From Silicimonas sp. (GTDB lineage Bacteria > Pseudomonadota > Alphaproteobacteria > Rhodobacterales > Rhodobacteraceae): a DNA stretch of 34,235 nt. The stretch covers positions 1-34,235 of the forward strand of contig JAJDVJ010000034.1 of assembly GCA_022826205.1 (NCBI GenBank), in the 5' to 3' direction. This document shows positions 1 through 8,072 of the stretch, piece after piece. The notes beneath the pieces are model-generated. The model was not told where the DNA came from and made no database searches. It saw only the letters and a program-made list of their open reading frames with translations. The position numbers and the translations under genes are program-made. Within the stretch, counting starts at the first letter, position 1. Each line of letters opens with the position of its first letter.

Positions 1-66
1 GGATCCGAAGAGATGGGTGAGAAAGGTGTTCGCCGTGTTGCCGGGAAGCGCGGTTGCCGTCGTCAT
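1..66 (-). CDS. Possible 5' end of a gene running off the left edge
   Basis: An ATG at 66..64 opens a stop-free frame of 22 codons to the window edge, beginning MTTATALPGNTANTFLTHLF. A GGAG Shine-Dalgarno-like sequence lies 8 bases upstream of the start, which is why I list it. I do not recognise the product, and 22 residues are too few to assign a family. In GC-rich DNA a short open frame is weak evidence by itself, so the call rests on the ribosome binding site and on the frame staying open to the edge. Confidence 0.35.
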   Translation of the reverse strand, partial: MTTATALPGNTANTFLTHLFGS

Positions 67-274
67 GATGCCGTCTCCATTCTGTCGTGATCGGAAGCGG
101 CGACCGGAAGACCCTCCCCGGACATCCCGGCCGCCGACCCGATCCCGGCCACGCCCGGCCTCCTCGCGGCGCATGGCGGGACGGCGGCGTCCGGAAGGCG
201 GAGGCGGCGGCCCGACCGTGAGGCTTGAAATCGGGGTGGCGAAGTCGGCTGGGGGAAACGCTCGCGGACGGTCG

Positions 275-720
275 GCGGCAGACCGGCGGCACGGACGCCA
301 GGACCGGACAACGAAGGACAGACCTTCGAAATCAAGCGATTGCGACGCGATTACGGGACGAAGAGGACGCTGGTGCAGGGAGGCCGGAAAGGCCAGCGAA
401 TGCTGGGCCTTTGGCCAGCAGACGAACAGGACATTGCACAAGAAGCAAGAAGGTCGTGGAGGAACTGCAAGTCGCCGCCAGACAAGCAAAAGCGTCCATT
501 CGGGTCGCGGCCCAGCTCATTGGGAGGCGCGACCGGACACGAACGGGTGGTGGCCCGCCGTTGCGTCCATCCTGCAGAGATGGCGACGGGCCGGGTCCAT
601 TCGGCCACGGCAAGCCCGGGGCGTCAATCTGTTTTCGCGGGCGGGGCCGCGGAAGGGCGCCGTTCCCGGACCGGCGCGCAGCGGAAACCGGCATGCGCAC
701 GGAACGCGGCTTTACGGTTT
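275..720. repeat. Long direct repeat, copy A
   Basis: About 450 bases here align with 33005-33470 at roughly 80% by eye. Exact shared blocks are 33 bases (312-344 and 33039-33071) and 38 bases (592-629 and 33324-33361). The copies are in the same orientation, about 32.7 kb apart. Small hairpins occur inside: CGAAGG-ACAGA-CCTTCG at 312-328, and GGCC-GGAAA-GGCC further on. Single-base length differences between the copies break any shared reading frame, so the unit is probably non-coding or a long-dead gene. The long open frames across it on both strands look like GC-driven artefacts. I see no transposase motif in it. Confidence 0.7.
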
Positions 721-977
721 CGGTCGCAAAAGCATCGGAGCGGGTCGCGACGGTTAGATTGCCGATGTGCCGTCCGTGCGGCGATTGCCGCGACCCGCAA
801 GCCCGCCGTGAAAAGACCATGGGTTCAACTGTCTTGCGACGGGCCGCTCCGTCCCTGTCACGACGCTGCAGAGGCGTCAAGTTCTGTTGCAGCGAGCTTT
901 CCTGCGCCCGAATCTTGGCCTTGCTGGAGCAGATCGACGCGGCGGAGGCCGCCCGCTGCCGGAGGCGCGAGGGAGGC

Positions 978-1695
978 ATGAACGGGAAGATCGGCTGGAT
1001 GTCCCTAACCGCCGCAGCCATCCGTTCACTGGCCGCCGCCCCGGCCATGCCGGCCGACGCCACCGGTCTGCATGCCAGTGGCAGTGTCGGCTTCATATTG
1101 ATGGGCGATGCCGATTCGTCCACCGTCGGCGCCATAAGCGGAAGCGCGTTCATCGACGCGCCGTTCACCTTGAAAGAGCGCTTCGAGTACGAGACCGGGC
1201 TCGGCGCAAGCGGCGGCCTCGGCCACGACTTCGGCGCGGTGCGCTTGGAAGGCGAGATCGCCTGGAGGCGCGTCGACATCGGAAAGATCCAGGTCCTGGA
1301 CGCGACCGGAAGCCTGCGGCAGATCCACGACGTGACAGGCGTCATCGAACCTGAGTTGCCCACCAGGACCGCAATCCTGAGCGGAATGGTCAACGGATAG
1401 CTCGATCTCACCTCCGCTTTGCCCGTTCAGCCTTTCATCGGCGGCGCCGGCATGGCGTCTAGCGCGTGTATCCAGCGACAACAGCTCCGATACAGTGCTT
1501 GCCTGGCAGGCCGGCGCCGGACTCAGCCGCCCGCTTGGCCCGACCGTCACGCTGCAGGCGGGTTATCGATACTTCAGGTCCGCCCAAGGCAGGTTCAAGG
1601 CCGACGCGGCCCAGGACGGATTGAGGTTCCGCACGTCGGGCGAGGCCGGCATTGATGCCAGCTTGTTCGAGATGGGCTTGCGCGTGCGGTTCTGA
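978..1695 (+). pseudogene. Outer-membrane beta-barrel protein (Omp25/opacity type), broken
   Basis: The start at 978 follows a GAGGGAGG ribosome binding site and gives a signal peptide ending near APAMPADA. The mature part shows alternating barrel-like strands with the pattern GSVGF, LGASGGLGHDFGAVRLEGE and WRRVDI. A TAG at 1398-1400 interrupts the expected strand between MVNG and LDLTSALPVQPFIGGAG. About 55 bases later the reading moves to another frame, which continues SDTVLAWQAGAGLSRPLG, LQAGYRYF and a C-terminal end MGLRVRF. A final aromatic residue is typical of outer-membrane barrels. One nonsense and one frameshift lesion make this a pseudogene. The family assignment rests on architecture; no specific porin function can be given. 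Confidence 0.75.
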
Positions 1696-1903
1696 GAAAC
1701 GGCAGGAGGCGTCCGCGTCCGACGCGGCATTGCTGCGTCGGTTACGACAGAGGGCATGGCCACCGGGCCTCTTTCGTGGGTCTGGATTCCAGCACTTCCG
1801 AACCGAGGACCGGCTTCCTGTCTGCGGGTTCGTCCGGCGAGGAACTGAGCCGTGCAAGCGCGACGGCGGCCTGCCGCGCGATGCCAAGCAGCCGGCTTCC
1901 TTG

Positions 1904-2626
1904 TCACGCGACCCTTCCGTCCGTCTTCGCATGAACCCGGCCACGGGTTAGCAGCCAGATTGCGAACCCGATTTCCGCCAGTGCCGCAACTGCAAGGAGG
2001 GCCGTGACAGCCGTTCCAAGCGCGGTGAGCTGAGGAAAGTGGAACGCATGGACGCTGGCCGCGAGATAGCCCGTTCCGCCGATGGCAAGCCCACCGGCCA
2101 AGAGGCGTGGCACGCACTCGGAGCGCCAGGCAAGAACTCCCAAGAGCCAAAGATGCATCGTGAAGAACACCTGCCAGACCAGGATGCCCGAATCGTGGAT
2201 TTCACGCAGAACCCAGGCAAGTTCGGCCCGCTGTCCCTCATCCAGCGCGACGAATGGCGCATCCTGGGATACAAGCGCGAGGATCCCGGCTTCCGGAAGC
2301 AACATGGCGGCCATCACTGCGACCATGATCAGCCGAGCCGCCGCCGCAGACAGGGCAAGGACATTGCCGTAGCTGCGGAACATCGCGTACAGCATGACCG
2401 TCAGCATGATCTCAGCAATCATCAGGACGACATCCGCGCCCACACCGGCGGCAAGGAGGCCCGGCCGCTGCGCGATCAGCGCGGCGGTTCCTGACGGGTC
2501 TCCAGAGACAGTCAGCTGGGCAGGAACCCAAATGATCGAGAATACGCCCGCAATTCCGATCAGGAGGTAAAGCGACCCCGCGAGCTGGGCGAACGGGCGC
2601 GACGCGGGATCTTGGAAGGCGGTCAT
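1904..2626 (-). CDS. DUF4386 family integral membrane protein
   Basis: A 240-residue, very hydrophobic protein with about six to seven predicted membrane segments, for example GSLYLLIGIAGVFSIIWVPA, VVLMIAEIMLTVMLYAMF, RLIMVAVMAAMLL, LWLLGVLAW and the C-terminal ALLAVAALAEIGFAIWLL. The spacing of helices, the conserved LVSQDAPFVALDEGQ-like loop and the length match DUF4386, a family of unknown function in the inner membrane. I chose the ATG at 2626..2624 (MTAFQDPASRP), which has a GGAG sequence upstream. The upstream extension of the open frame has no membrane-protein character. The gene is isolated, with no clear operon partners. Confidence 0.75.
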   Translation of the reverse strand: MTAFQDPASRPFAQLAGSLYLLIGIAGVFSIIWVPAQLTVSGDPSGTAALIAQRPGLLAAGVGADVVLMIAEIMLTVMLYAMFRSYGNVLALSAAAARLIMVAVMAAMLLPEAGILALVSQDAPFVALDEGQRAELAWVLREIHDSGILVWQVFFTMHLWLLGVLAWRSECVPRLLAGGLAIGGTGYLAASVHAFHFPQLTALGTAVTALLAVAALAEIGFAIWLLTRGRVHAKTDGRVA

Positions 2627-3264
2627 GAAAGGGGCTCCAAGGGCTGGCAACGGGATGCAGGCCGTGACCAGTAGTGCTTCTCTGCAGACCAGTAAAGGGC
2701 ACTTGCCCAGACAGCTTTGCGACACGCCCGTCCCCAGCGAGCGTTGAAAGGGTCTGCTCAATGGCTTGGACGCGGCTTGCTGATTGTCGTTCAACAGATG
2801 AGCCCGGAGGCGCTGCTGATGACGCTTTGAACTCCGGCAACGCGATCTAGAGCTCATGAATCGGACATCTGGAGAGTGAGTGACGCAGTCCGATCCGGGC
2901 AATCAACGTGATTCGCACTTGCTGTATCCGGTTTGGTACGTCCGGCAATGGTGGGCAGGATCGACAGACAGACGTTTCCCGAGCAGCAGATCCGGGCCGT
3001 GCCTGAACGGGAGGATAGGTTGTCCAGGCCAATTGTCTGGCAATCTCAGCAGCGTTGTCGGCGCCGAATTCACCGGGGACGAGCGTCGAAGCCTTGCGCT
3101 GAGCACAGGCTGCCGATCCGCTGACGCTTGACCAGCACGAACGGCGCAGGAATCGGGAAACGACGGATCCTTGCTGAAAGGAAAGCAAAGCGTATTCCTG
3201 CCGTGATCGGGGCAAGAGGCAACGCGCCCGTCTGGCCGCCCTTTCCGGAGGTTGCGCAGGAGCA
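2627..3264. other. Gap with no recognised gene
   Basis: About 640 bases lie between the DUF4386 gene and the shikimate-dehydrogenase-like gene. Overlapping short open frames exist on both strands, but none has a convincing ribosome binding site, domain or motif that I recognise. I see no RNA gene, terminator or clear repeat here. Confidence 0.5.
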
Positions 3265-4083
3265 TCATCCGTCGTCGATTCCTGACGTTCTCCTTCGCGG
3301 TTTCAGCCCCAGGAAACCCAGTTGCGGACCCAGTTGGGCCATCCCCATGTCCGGCCCGGAAATTACCATTCGGTCAAGCTCAAGCGCGCGTTCGACCAGC
3401 CGGGTTCGACCACGTCGGGTGACAACGTCGCAGACCATGTCGGCGCCAAGAATCTGATCACTTGCGAATGGCATGCTGTCGTCGCCGGCCTTGCCGAGCG
3501 TCGTCGCATTGATCAGGATGGCGGCCTCCTCGCGTGTTGTCGAAGTCGGCACGTCTGGCCAGTTTCCGAGCACGTTCCGCTCGGCGGCCCGAAGCCGTCC
3601 CGGATCCGTGTCCAGAAGGCAAAGGCGTGCAACGCCACTCTCGCAGAGCGCATCGGCTATTGCGCGACCCGCGCCGCCCCCGGCACCCAGAACGAGGGCG
3701 GAATTTCCGCATATGCTGCCGCCAAGCGCCTCGATGGCCTCAACCATCGCTCGCCCGTCCGTGGCGTCTCCGGACAGCTTGCCGCCTCCGTCCCTGCGGA
3801 TCGTGTTCACGGCTCCGACCCTGCTTGCGCGCGCGGTGAGGCTGTCTACTTGTGCGAATGCCGCCTGCTTGAACGGATGGGTTACGGAGCAGCCGATGAA
3901 GCTGGGGCTCGCGCGAATCAGCGACAGAAACCGCGCGACGGCCTGTGGGGCCAGGTCAAGGGCCAGCATTCGGCAGTCCACATCGTTTTCGCGAAACCAC
4001 CTGTTGTAGGCCGGCGGCGAGAAGACCTCGTCGACCGGATGCCCGATGATCGGGAAGGACCATGTTTTTCCTGTTATTTCCAT
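3265..4083 (-). CDS. Shikimate/quinate dehydrogenase-like protein (AroE family)
   Basis: A 272-residue protein of the AroE fold, expected to use NAD(P)H to interconvert a hydroaromatic or related hydroxy acid and its keto form in the cytosol. The N-terminal substrate domain has FPIIGHPV near residue 10 and the lysine motif SVTHPFK (Lys72). The acidic catalytic residue is Asp109 in GDATDG, where most AroE proteins have an Asn-Thr-Asp. The cofactor loop GAGGGAG is at 133-139. The ATG at 4083 is preferred over an upstream TTG because AGGAAAG precedes it. The gene diverges from the GntR regulator across an 88-base AT-rich region, and no aro biosynthetic gene is nearby. A catabolic or specialised role is therefore more likely than housekeeping shikimate synthesis, but the substrate is not shown. 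Confidence 0.85.
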   Translation of the reverse strand: MEITGKTWSFPIIGHPVDEVFSPPAYNRWFRENDVDCRMLALDLAPQAVARFLSLIRASPSFIGCSVTHPFKQAAFAQVDSLTARASRVGAVNTIRRDGGGKLSGDATDGRAMVEAIEALGGSICGNSALVLGAGGGAGRAIADALCESGVARLCLLDTDPGRLRAAERNVLGNWPDVPTSTTREEAAILINATTLGKAGDDSMPFASDQILGADMVCDVVTRRGRTRLVERALELDRMVISGPDMGMAQLGPQLGFLGLKPRRRTSGIDDG

Positions 4084-4171
4084 GGGTTGCTTTCCTGTGC
4101 GCAAATTCTCTTGACTTCTTTTATGAAATCATATCTAAAATATCCAATATTTTTGATTTATGGGGAGAAAC
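4084..4171. promoter_or_regulatory. Divergent promoter/operator region of the GntR gene
   Basis: This AT-rich stretch contrasts with its GC-rich surroundings. It holds TTGACT (4111-4116), a possible -35 for the regulator, and TATGAT on the minus strand (original bases 4128-4133), a good -10 for the AroE-like gene. A near-perfect palindrome, AAAATAT-CCA-ATATTTT, occupies 4137-4153. AAATCA (4126-4131) and TGATTT (4154-4159) form an outer inverted repeat around it. The block around TATCCAA (4141-4147) aligns with the promoter of the decayed GntR copy at 9055-9075. These are probable operators for autoregulation and control of the divergent gene; that role is inferred. Confidence 0.55.
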
Positions 4172-4837
4172 ATGATTTTCGGTAGACGAACGTCGGACGA
4201 TGACACGGTCGTGGACATGCTGGCCGCAGCGATACGGCGGGACATCTCATTTGGAGTCCTCCGGCCGGACCAGAAGCTGAAGATCGAAGCGCTCCGGCAG
4301 TCCTACGGCGGATCGAACCATTCGATGCGAGAGACGCTGAGGATGCTTACGGCGGAAGGCCTCGTCGAAGCATTGAGCCAACGCGGTTTCCGCGTGACCT
4401 CTGCGACCGAGGAGGACTTGCGAGACATCCTGCTGATGAGACTCGAGACCGAGAAGCTCGGCCTCCGACGATCGCTTGCGGATGGGGATGTCGACTGGGA
4501 AAGTCGCGTCGTGGCGGCCCTTCACGCCCTGACGCGCGCCGAAGCGGAAGTGCAGGCGAACCCGGATGACTTTACGGCGCTCGCATGGGACGAGGCCTGT
4601 CGCGTCGCGGCCGAAGCCCTTATCTCGGCCTGCGGGTCACCCAGGCTCATTGAAATGGCGGGAAAGTTCTACAGCCAGTCCCGCCGCTTCCGGCTCGCGC
4701 TGCTGCGCGAGGGACAAATCGATTTCCCGGCACGGCTCGCGAGGCAGGAGAAGCTCAGAGAGGCAATCCTGGCCCGGGATGAGCAGACGGCGACCCGTTT
4801 GCTTGAGGAAGACATCCGGGCAGACGTCGGAATCTAG
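4172..4837 (+). CDS. GntR family transcriptional regulator (FCD type)
   Basis: A 221-residue regulator. Residues about 12-75 form a winged helix-turn-helix with the GntR pattern (AAAIRRDISFGVL, then LKIEALRQSYGGS and MRETLRMLTAEGLVEAL). The rest is an all-helical FCD ligand-binding domain, with ILLMRLETEKLGLRRS and FPARLARQEKLREAILARD. FCD regulators usually sense small carboxylic acids. I chose the ATG at 4172 because GGGGAGA lies just upstream; an in-frame ATG at 4160 lacks a site. It precedes an ABC transporter and diverges from the AroE-like gene, so it probably controls both. A decayed paralogue of its promoter and first codons lies at 9036-9163. Confidence 0.88.
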   Translation: MIFGRRTSDDDTVVDMLAAAIRRDISFGVLRPDQKLKIEALRQSYGGSNHSMRETLRMLTAEGLVEALSQRGFRVTSATEEDLRDILLMRLETEKLGLRRSLADGDVDWESRVVAALHALTRAEAEVQANPDDFTALAWDEACRVAAEALISACGSPRLIEMAGKFYSQSRRFRLALLREGQIDFPARLARQEKLREAILARDEQTATRLLEEDIRADVGI

Positions 4838-4877
4838 CACAACCGAGACCAGATCCAACACACAGGGAGTAGAGACA

Positions 4878-5894
4878 ATGAACTTAACAAGACGTCAATC
4901 GCTGGCACTTTGGGGCGCCGCAGCGGCAACGGGAATGGCGGCGCCAGCGATCGCGCGAAACCGCAAGGTGGCTTTGGGTGCCTTGCGATTCACGTCGCAT
5001 GCCGCGAGTTTCGTGGCGTTCGAACGAGGCTATTTCGCCGAGCTTGGCATCGATGTGGAGCTGAAGTTCTTTCAGGCGGCGCAACCGATGGCGGTTGCCA
5101 TAGCGTCCGGCGATGTCGACTACGGGATTACCGCAATTTCCGGTGGCCTGATTTCGCTCGCGGACAAGGGCGCGGTCAAGGTGATCGGCGGCGCGCTCAA
5201 GGAAGAGGAGGGCATCGACGGGCAGCAGATTCTTGCTTCCGACTCCGCCTTCAAGTCAGGTGCAACACACCCGTCGAAGCTCGATGGCAAGAGCTATGGA
5301 ATCACTCAAGCCGGCTCGTCGTTCCACTATGTCGGTTCCAAGGTCGCGAGTGCCGAGGGCATCACCCTGTCCTACAAGCCGCTGCAAAAGGTGGGCGCGG
5401 TGATCGGCGCATTGCGCTCCGGCCAGATCGACGCCTGGAGCATCGTCCCGCACATCGCCAAGCCCCTGGCCGGGTCGGGCGCCGTGCATATCATCGGCAC
5501 GGTGCAGGACTACATTCCCAACTACCAGATCACGACGGCATTCACGTCAGCCGGCAACGCCGCAAACGAGCGCGACATGACCCAGGACTTCCTTGCCGCC
5601 TTCGCGAAGGGCGTTGAAGACTACAACGGCGCCATGATCGACAGATCGGGCGGCGATGCGGGGGTGGACGCCATGGTCGACCTGATCCACAAATACGTCT
5701 ACGCGGATCGTCCGCGCGAAAAGGCCGCGCCGTCGATCATCGCCGGAACGATGCGGCTTAGCCCGGGTGCGGCACTGGACGTGTCGTCAATTCGGGACCA
5801 GCTGAGCTGGTTCCAGTCGGAAGGCCTCGTGGACGCCGACATCACGCTCGACACCATCGTCGACGGTTCGTACGTCGAGCAGGTCGGCGCCTGA
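4878..5894 (+). CDS. ABC transporter substrate-binding protein (NMT1/TauA/SsuA type)
   Basis: A 338-residue periplasmic binding protein for the ABC importer encoded just downstream. The N-terminus has a twin-arginine-like signal (MNLTRRQSLALWGAAAATGM, cleavage near APAIARN), suggesting Tat export. The mature part has the NMT1/THI5-like layout: FVAFERGYFAELGIDVELKF near the start, IASGDVDYGI, LDGKSYGI and GALRSGQIDAW. These families bind taurine, alkanesulfonates, nitrate, aromatic acids or pyrimidine precursors; the ligand cannot be read from the sequence. The ATG at 4878 has a GGGAG site. A hairpin lies between this gene and the ATPase gene, which would favour higher expression of the binding protein. 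Confidence 0.88.
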   Translation: MNLTRRQSLALWGAAAATGMAAPAIARNRKVALGALRFTSHAASFVAFERGYFAELGIDVELKFFQAAQPMAVAIASGDVDYGITAISGGLISLADKGAVKVIGGALKEEEGIDGQQILASDSAFKSGATHPSKLDGKSYGITQAGSSFHYVGSKVASAEGITLSYKPLQKVGAVIGALRSGQIDAWSIVPHIAKPLAGSGAVHIIGTVQDYIPNYQITTAFTSAGNAANERDMTQDFLAAFAKGVEDYNGAMIDRSGGDAGVDAMVDLIHKYVYADRPREKAAPSIIAGTMRLSPGAALDVSSIRDQLSWFQSEGLVDADITLDTIVDGSYVEQVGA

Positions 5895-5918
5895 GCCATC
5901 CCTGGACGGTCAAGTCGG

Positions 5919-5956
5919 CCCTCCGCCTTGCCGCGCTGATCGCCCCACGGAGGGCA
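5919..5956 (+). promoter_or_regulatory. Intercistronic hairpin after the first binding-protein gene
   Basis: A perfect 8-base inverted repeat, GCCCTCCG (5919-5926) and CGGAGGGC (5949-5956), with a 22-base loop, fills most of the 71-base gap between the binding-protein and ATPase genes. There is no T-run after it, so it is more likely an mRNA-stabilising or partial-termination element than a full terminator. Confidence 0.55.
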
Positions 5957-5965
5957 GGACCTAGG

Positions 5966-6733
5966 ATGGACATCATAGTGAAGTCATTGAGCCATCGCTA
6001 TGGCTCAATAGATGTGCTGAGCGACATTTCCCTTCACATTCCAAGCGGACAGGTCGTCTGTCTGGTAGGTCCGTCAGGCTGCGGGAAGTCGACGCTGCTG
6101 CGGTTCATTGGCGGGTTGGAATGCCCGACGCGTGGCGACGTCATGCAAGTCGGCGAGCCGCCGCAGGGATCCCTCAACCCTTTGACATACGTGTTCCAGG
6201 ACTTTGCGCTTCTTCCTTGGAGAACGGTGCGGGGCAACATCTCGCTCGTGTTGGAGGACCATGGGATCCGCGGTGCGGCGGCAAGGGAGATCATTGGTGA
6301 AACGCTGGCGCGCACAAAGCTCTCGGACTTCGCCCGTGCGTTGCCCAAGCAGCTTTCGGGCGGCATGAAGCAGCGGGTGGCCATCGCGCGCGCGCTCGCC
6401 GTCAGGCCCGCGGTCATGCTCTTGGACGAGCCACTTTCTGCGCTCGACGCCCAGACGCGCGAGCTGTTGATGGATGACCTTGTCAGCCTTTGGACCCGGC
6501 AGCCGTTCACGGCCGTCTACGTGACGCACAACTTGGCGGAAGCGGTTCGCTTGGGCCACAAGGTCGTTGTTCTGTCACGCCGACCGGGCCGGCTGCGCGA
6601 GATCGTCGAGATCGACACGCCAATCGAGAACCGCACCGCAGGCGATCCGGAGCTTGACAAGGTGCAGAAGCAGCTTTGGGACCTGATGCGCGACGAGGCC
6701 CGTGCCGCTGACGAGGAGTTGCTGCATGTCTGA
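5966..6733 (+). CDS. ABC transporter ATP-binding protein (SsuB/TauB type)
   Basis: A 255-residue cytoplasmic ATPase energising the importer. It contains Walker A GPSGCGKST (about residues 35-43), Q-loop VFQDFALLPW, signature LSGGMKQR, Walker B VMLLDEP with D-loop SALD, and switch histidine in VTHNLAEAV. The length and the C-terminal HKVVVLSRRPGR segment match the SsuB/TauB/NrtD group. The neighbouring NMT1-type binding protein and SsuC-type permease fit this. Its last 8 bases overlap the permease start, indicating translational coupling. Confidence 0.93.
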   Translation: MDIIVKSLSHRYGSIDVLSDISLHIPSGQVVCLVGPSGCGKSTLLRFIGGLECPTRGDVMQVGEPPQGSLNPLTYVFQDFALLPWRTVRGNISLVLEDHGIRGAAAREIIGETLARTKLSDFARALPKQLSGGMKQRVAIARALAVRPAVMLLDEPLSALDAQTRELLMDDLVSLWTRQPFTAVYVTHNLAEAVRLGHKVVVLSRRPGRLREIVEIDTPIENRTAGDPELDKVQKQLWDLMRDEARAADEELLHV

Positions 6734-7538
6734 AGTCGCAAGACAAGTTCCGGCACAACGTGCCGTCGAATATCGGGGCGGCGGCTTCGCGCCGAGCCCG
6801 CACCGCTGGGTCGGCTTCATGGTATTTTCCGTCGTTGTCATTCTGGCAGAGTGGGGAACCCGGGCCGGCTGGATTTCCCCGCTCACGCTGCCGAAGCCGT
6901 CCGACGTTCTCGTGACATTCCAGGATCTCTACACGACCGGATTGCTCTTCCAGCACCTCGGCCCGTCCCTGAGCCGCCTGTTCGTCGGGGCGCTCATCGG
7001 GGTGAGCGTCGGCGTCACCCTGGGTGTCCTCATTGGCCTCTTTTCCTACGTCCGATCCGGAATGGTGCCCGTTGTCGCGGCAATCTTCCCGATCCCGAAA
7101 ATTGCGCTTCTGCCGCTCTTCGTGATCTGGTTCGGGATCGGCGAGGGTTCGAAATACGCGCTCATCGCCTTTGGCACCTTCACGCCAACCGTGGTGGCGA
7201 CCTATGGCGCTGTCGACAATGTTGACCGGACCCTGATCCGCATGGGCCAGAGCTTCGGGCTGTCATGGCTGTCCATCGTTCGGAAGATCATTCTGCCTGG
7301 CGCAATGCCCGGCATTCTGTCCGGGCTCAGGATCAGTCTTGCGATCGCGATCATCCTGTTGGTCGCGGCCGAGATGCTCGGCGCAGAGTACGGAATTGGC
7401 GCCTACATCCTGGAAGCCGGATCGCTCTATGACCTTGAGCGGCTGTTTGCGGGTGTCGTGATCCTGTCCCTTCTCGGCGTCATTATAAGCGCGGCCATCG
7501 GGCTGGTCGAAAGCCGCCTGCTGTCCTGGCGCGCATGA
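6726..7538 (+). CDS. ABC transporter permease (SsuC/TauC type)
   Basis: A 270-residue inner-membrane permease with about six membrane segments. It has an N-terminal segment WVGFMVFSVVVILAEW, the BPD_transp_1 core from about residue 75, and the ATPase-coupling EAA-like loop around RTLIRMGQSFGLSWLSIVRK followed by LPGAMPGILSGLRISL. FPIPKIALLPLFVIWFGIG is typical of SsuC/TauC/NrtB permeases. The ATG at 6726 overlaps the ATPase gene by 8 bases, and its own stop overlaps the ATG of the broken oxidoreductase (ATGA at 7535-7538). The gene was thus one of a four-gene transcription unit. Confidence 0.92.
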   Translation: MSEVARQVPAQRAVEYRGGGFAPSPHRWVGFMVFSVVVILAEWGTRAGWISPLTLPKPSDVLVTFQDLYTTGLLFQHLGPSLSRLFVGALIGVSVGVTLGVLIGLFSYVRSGMVPVVAAIFPIPKIALLPLFVIWFGIGEGSKYALIAFGTFTPTVVATYGAVDNVDRTLIRMGQSFGLSWLSIVRKIILPGAMPGILSGLRISLAIAIILLVAAEMLGAEYGIGAYILEAGSLYDLERLFAGVVILSLLGVIISAAIGLVESRLLSWRA

Positions 7539-8072
7539 GCGAGCGAGACATTTGACGTGATCGTTGGCGGCGGCGATCGCGAGTGTGCGGCTTGGTGCCA
7601 GGACTTTCCTTGTCGAGCGCAATCATTGCCTTGGCGGCGCCGCGACCATGCGGAACGTGCTGTCCTGGTGCGGCCTGTACACCTTGGCCGAGACGCCCAG
7701 GCTGTGCGGGGAATCGCCGACGAGGTGCTTTCGGCCCAGCACGCAATCGGGGGTCTCGATCCGGTGACGTCCTTTCGGGGCGTGTCCGTGCCGTTTGACC
7801 CCGAATCCCTCAAGCTGGTGCAGGACGATCTGGCCCTGGCAGCCGGAGTTGAGCTTCGCTTCGGCGCGGCGGTCCTGTCAGCCGAGCGCGAGATGAACCG
7901 GTTGACCAGCACTGCGATTGCGAATCACGGCGGCGTGGAAACCTGCGAGGGACGCGCCTTTGTCGACTGTACCGGCGACGGGGACCTCGCGGCCTTTGGC
8001 GGGGTCAGTACACGCTACGGCAATCCCGGCGGCGTCAATCTCGGCACCCTGGGCTGCCGCTTCAGCGGCTAA
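7535..8072 (+). pseudogene. FAD-dependent oxidoreductase, multiply frameshifted relic
   Basis: The ATG at 7535 overlaps the permease stop and begins MSERD. Three lesions follow. A 1-base shift puts FDVIVGGG in another frame. A loss of a few codons plus a shift moves ASVRLGARTFLVERNHCLGG to a third frame. A return shift restores the frame that carries AVRGIADEVLS, VPFDPESLKLVQDDLAL and RAFVDCTGDGDLAAF up to the stop at 8072. These pieces align in order with the intact oxidoreductase at 9854-11083 (GGGAGG, ARVLLVEKYGFLGGAA, VGGVADLVLDE, FVDATGDANLAL). The homologous C-terminal half is absent. The operon position suggests the enzyme once processed the transported compound. Confidence 0.82.

Noticed and set aside
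1398-1400. TAG as a recoded sense codon in the barrel gene
   Set aside because: A frameshift follows within about 60 bases, so simple decay explains both; no recoding machinery or structure is visible.
225-1411. Very long overlapping open frames on both strands near the left end
   Set aside because: They cross the repeat and the barrel pseudogene, have arginine/proline-rich content typical of GC-rich off-frames, and copy B of the repeat breaks the same frames with single-base length changes.
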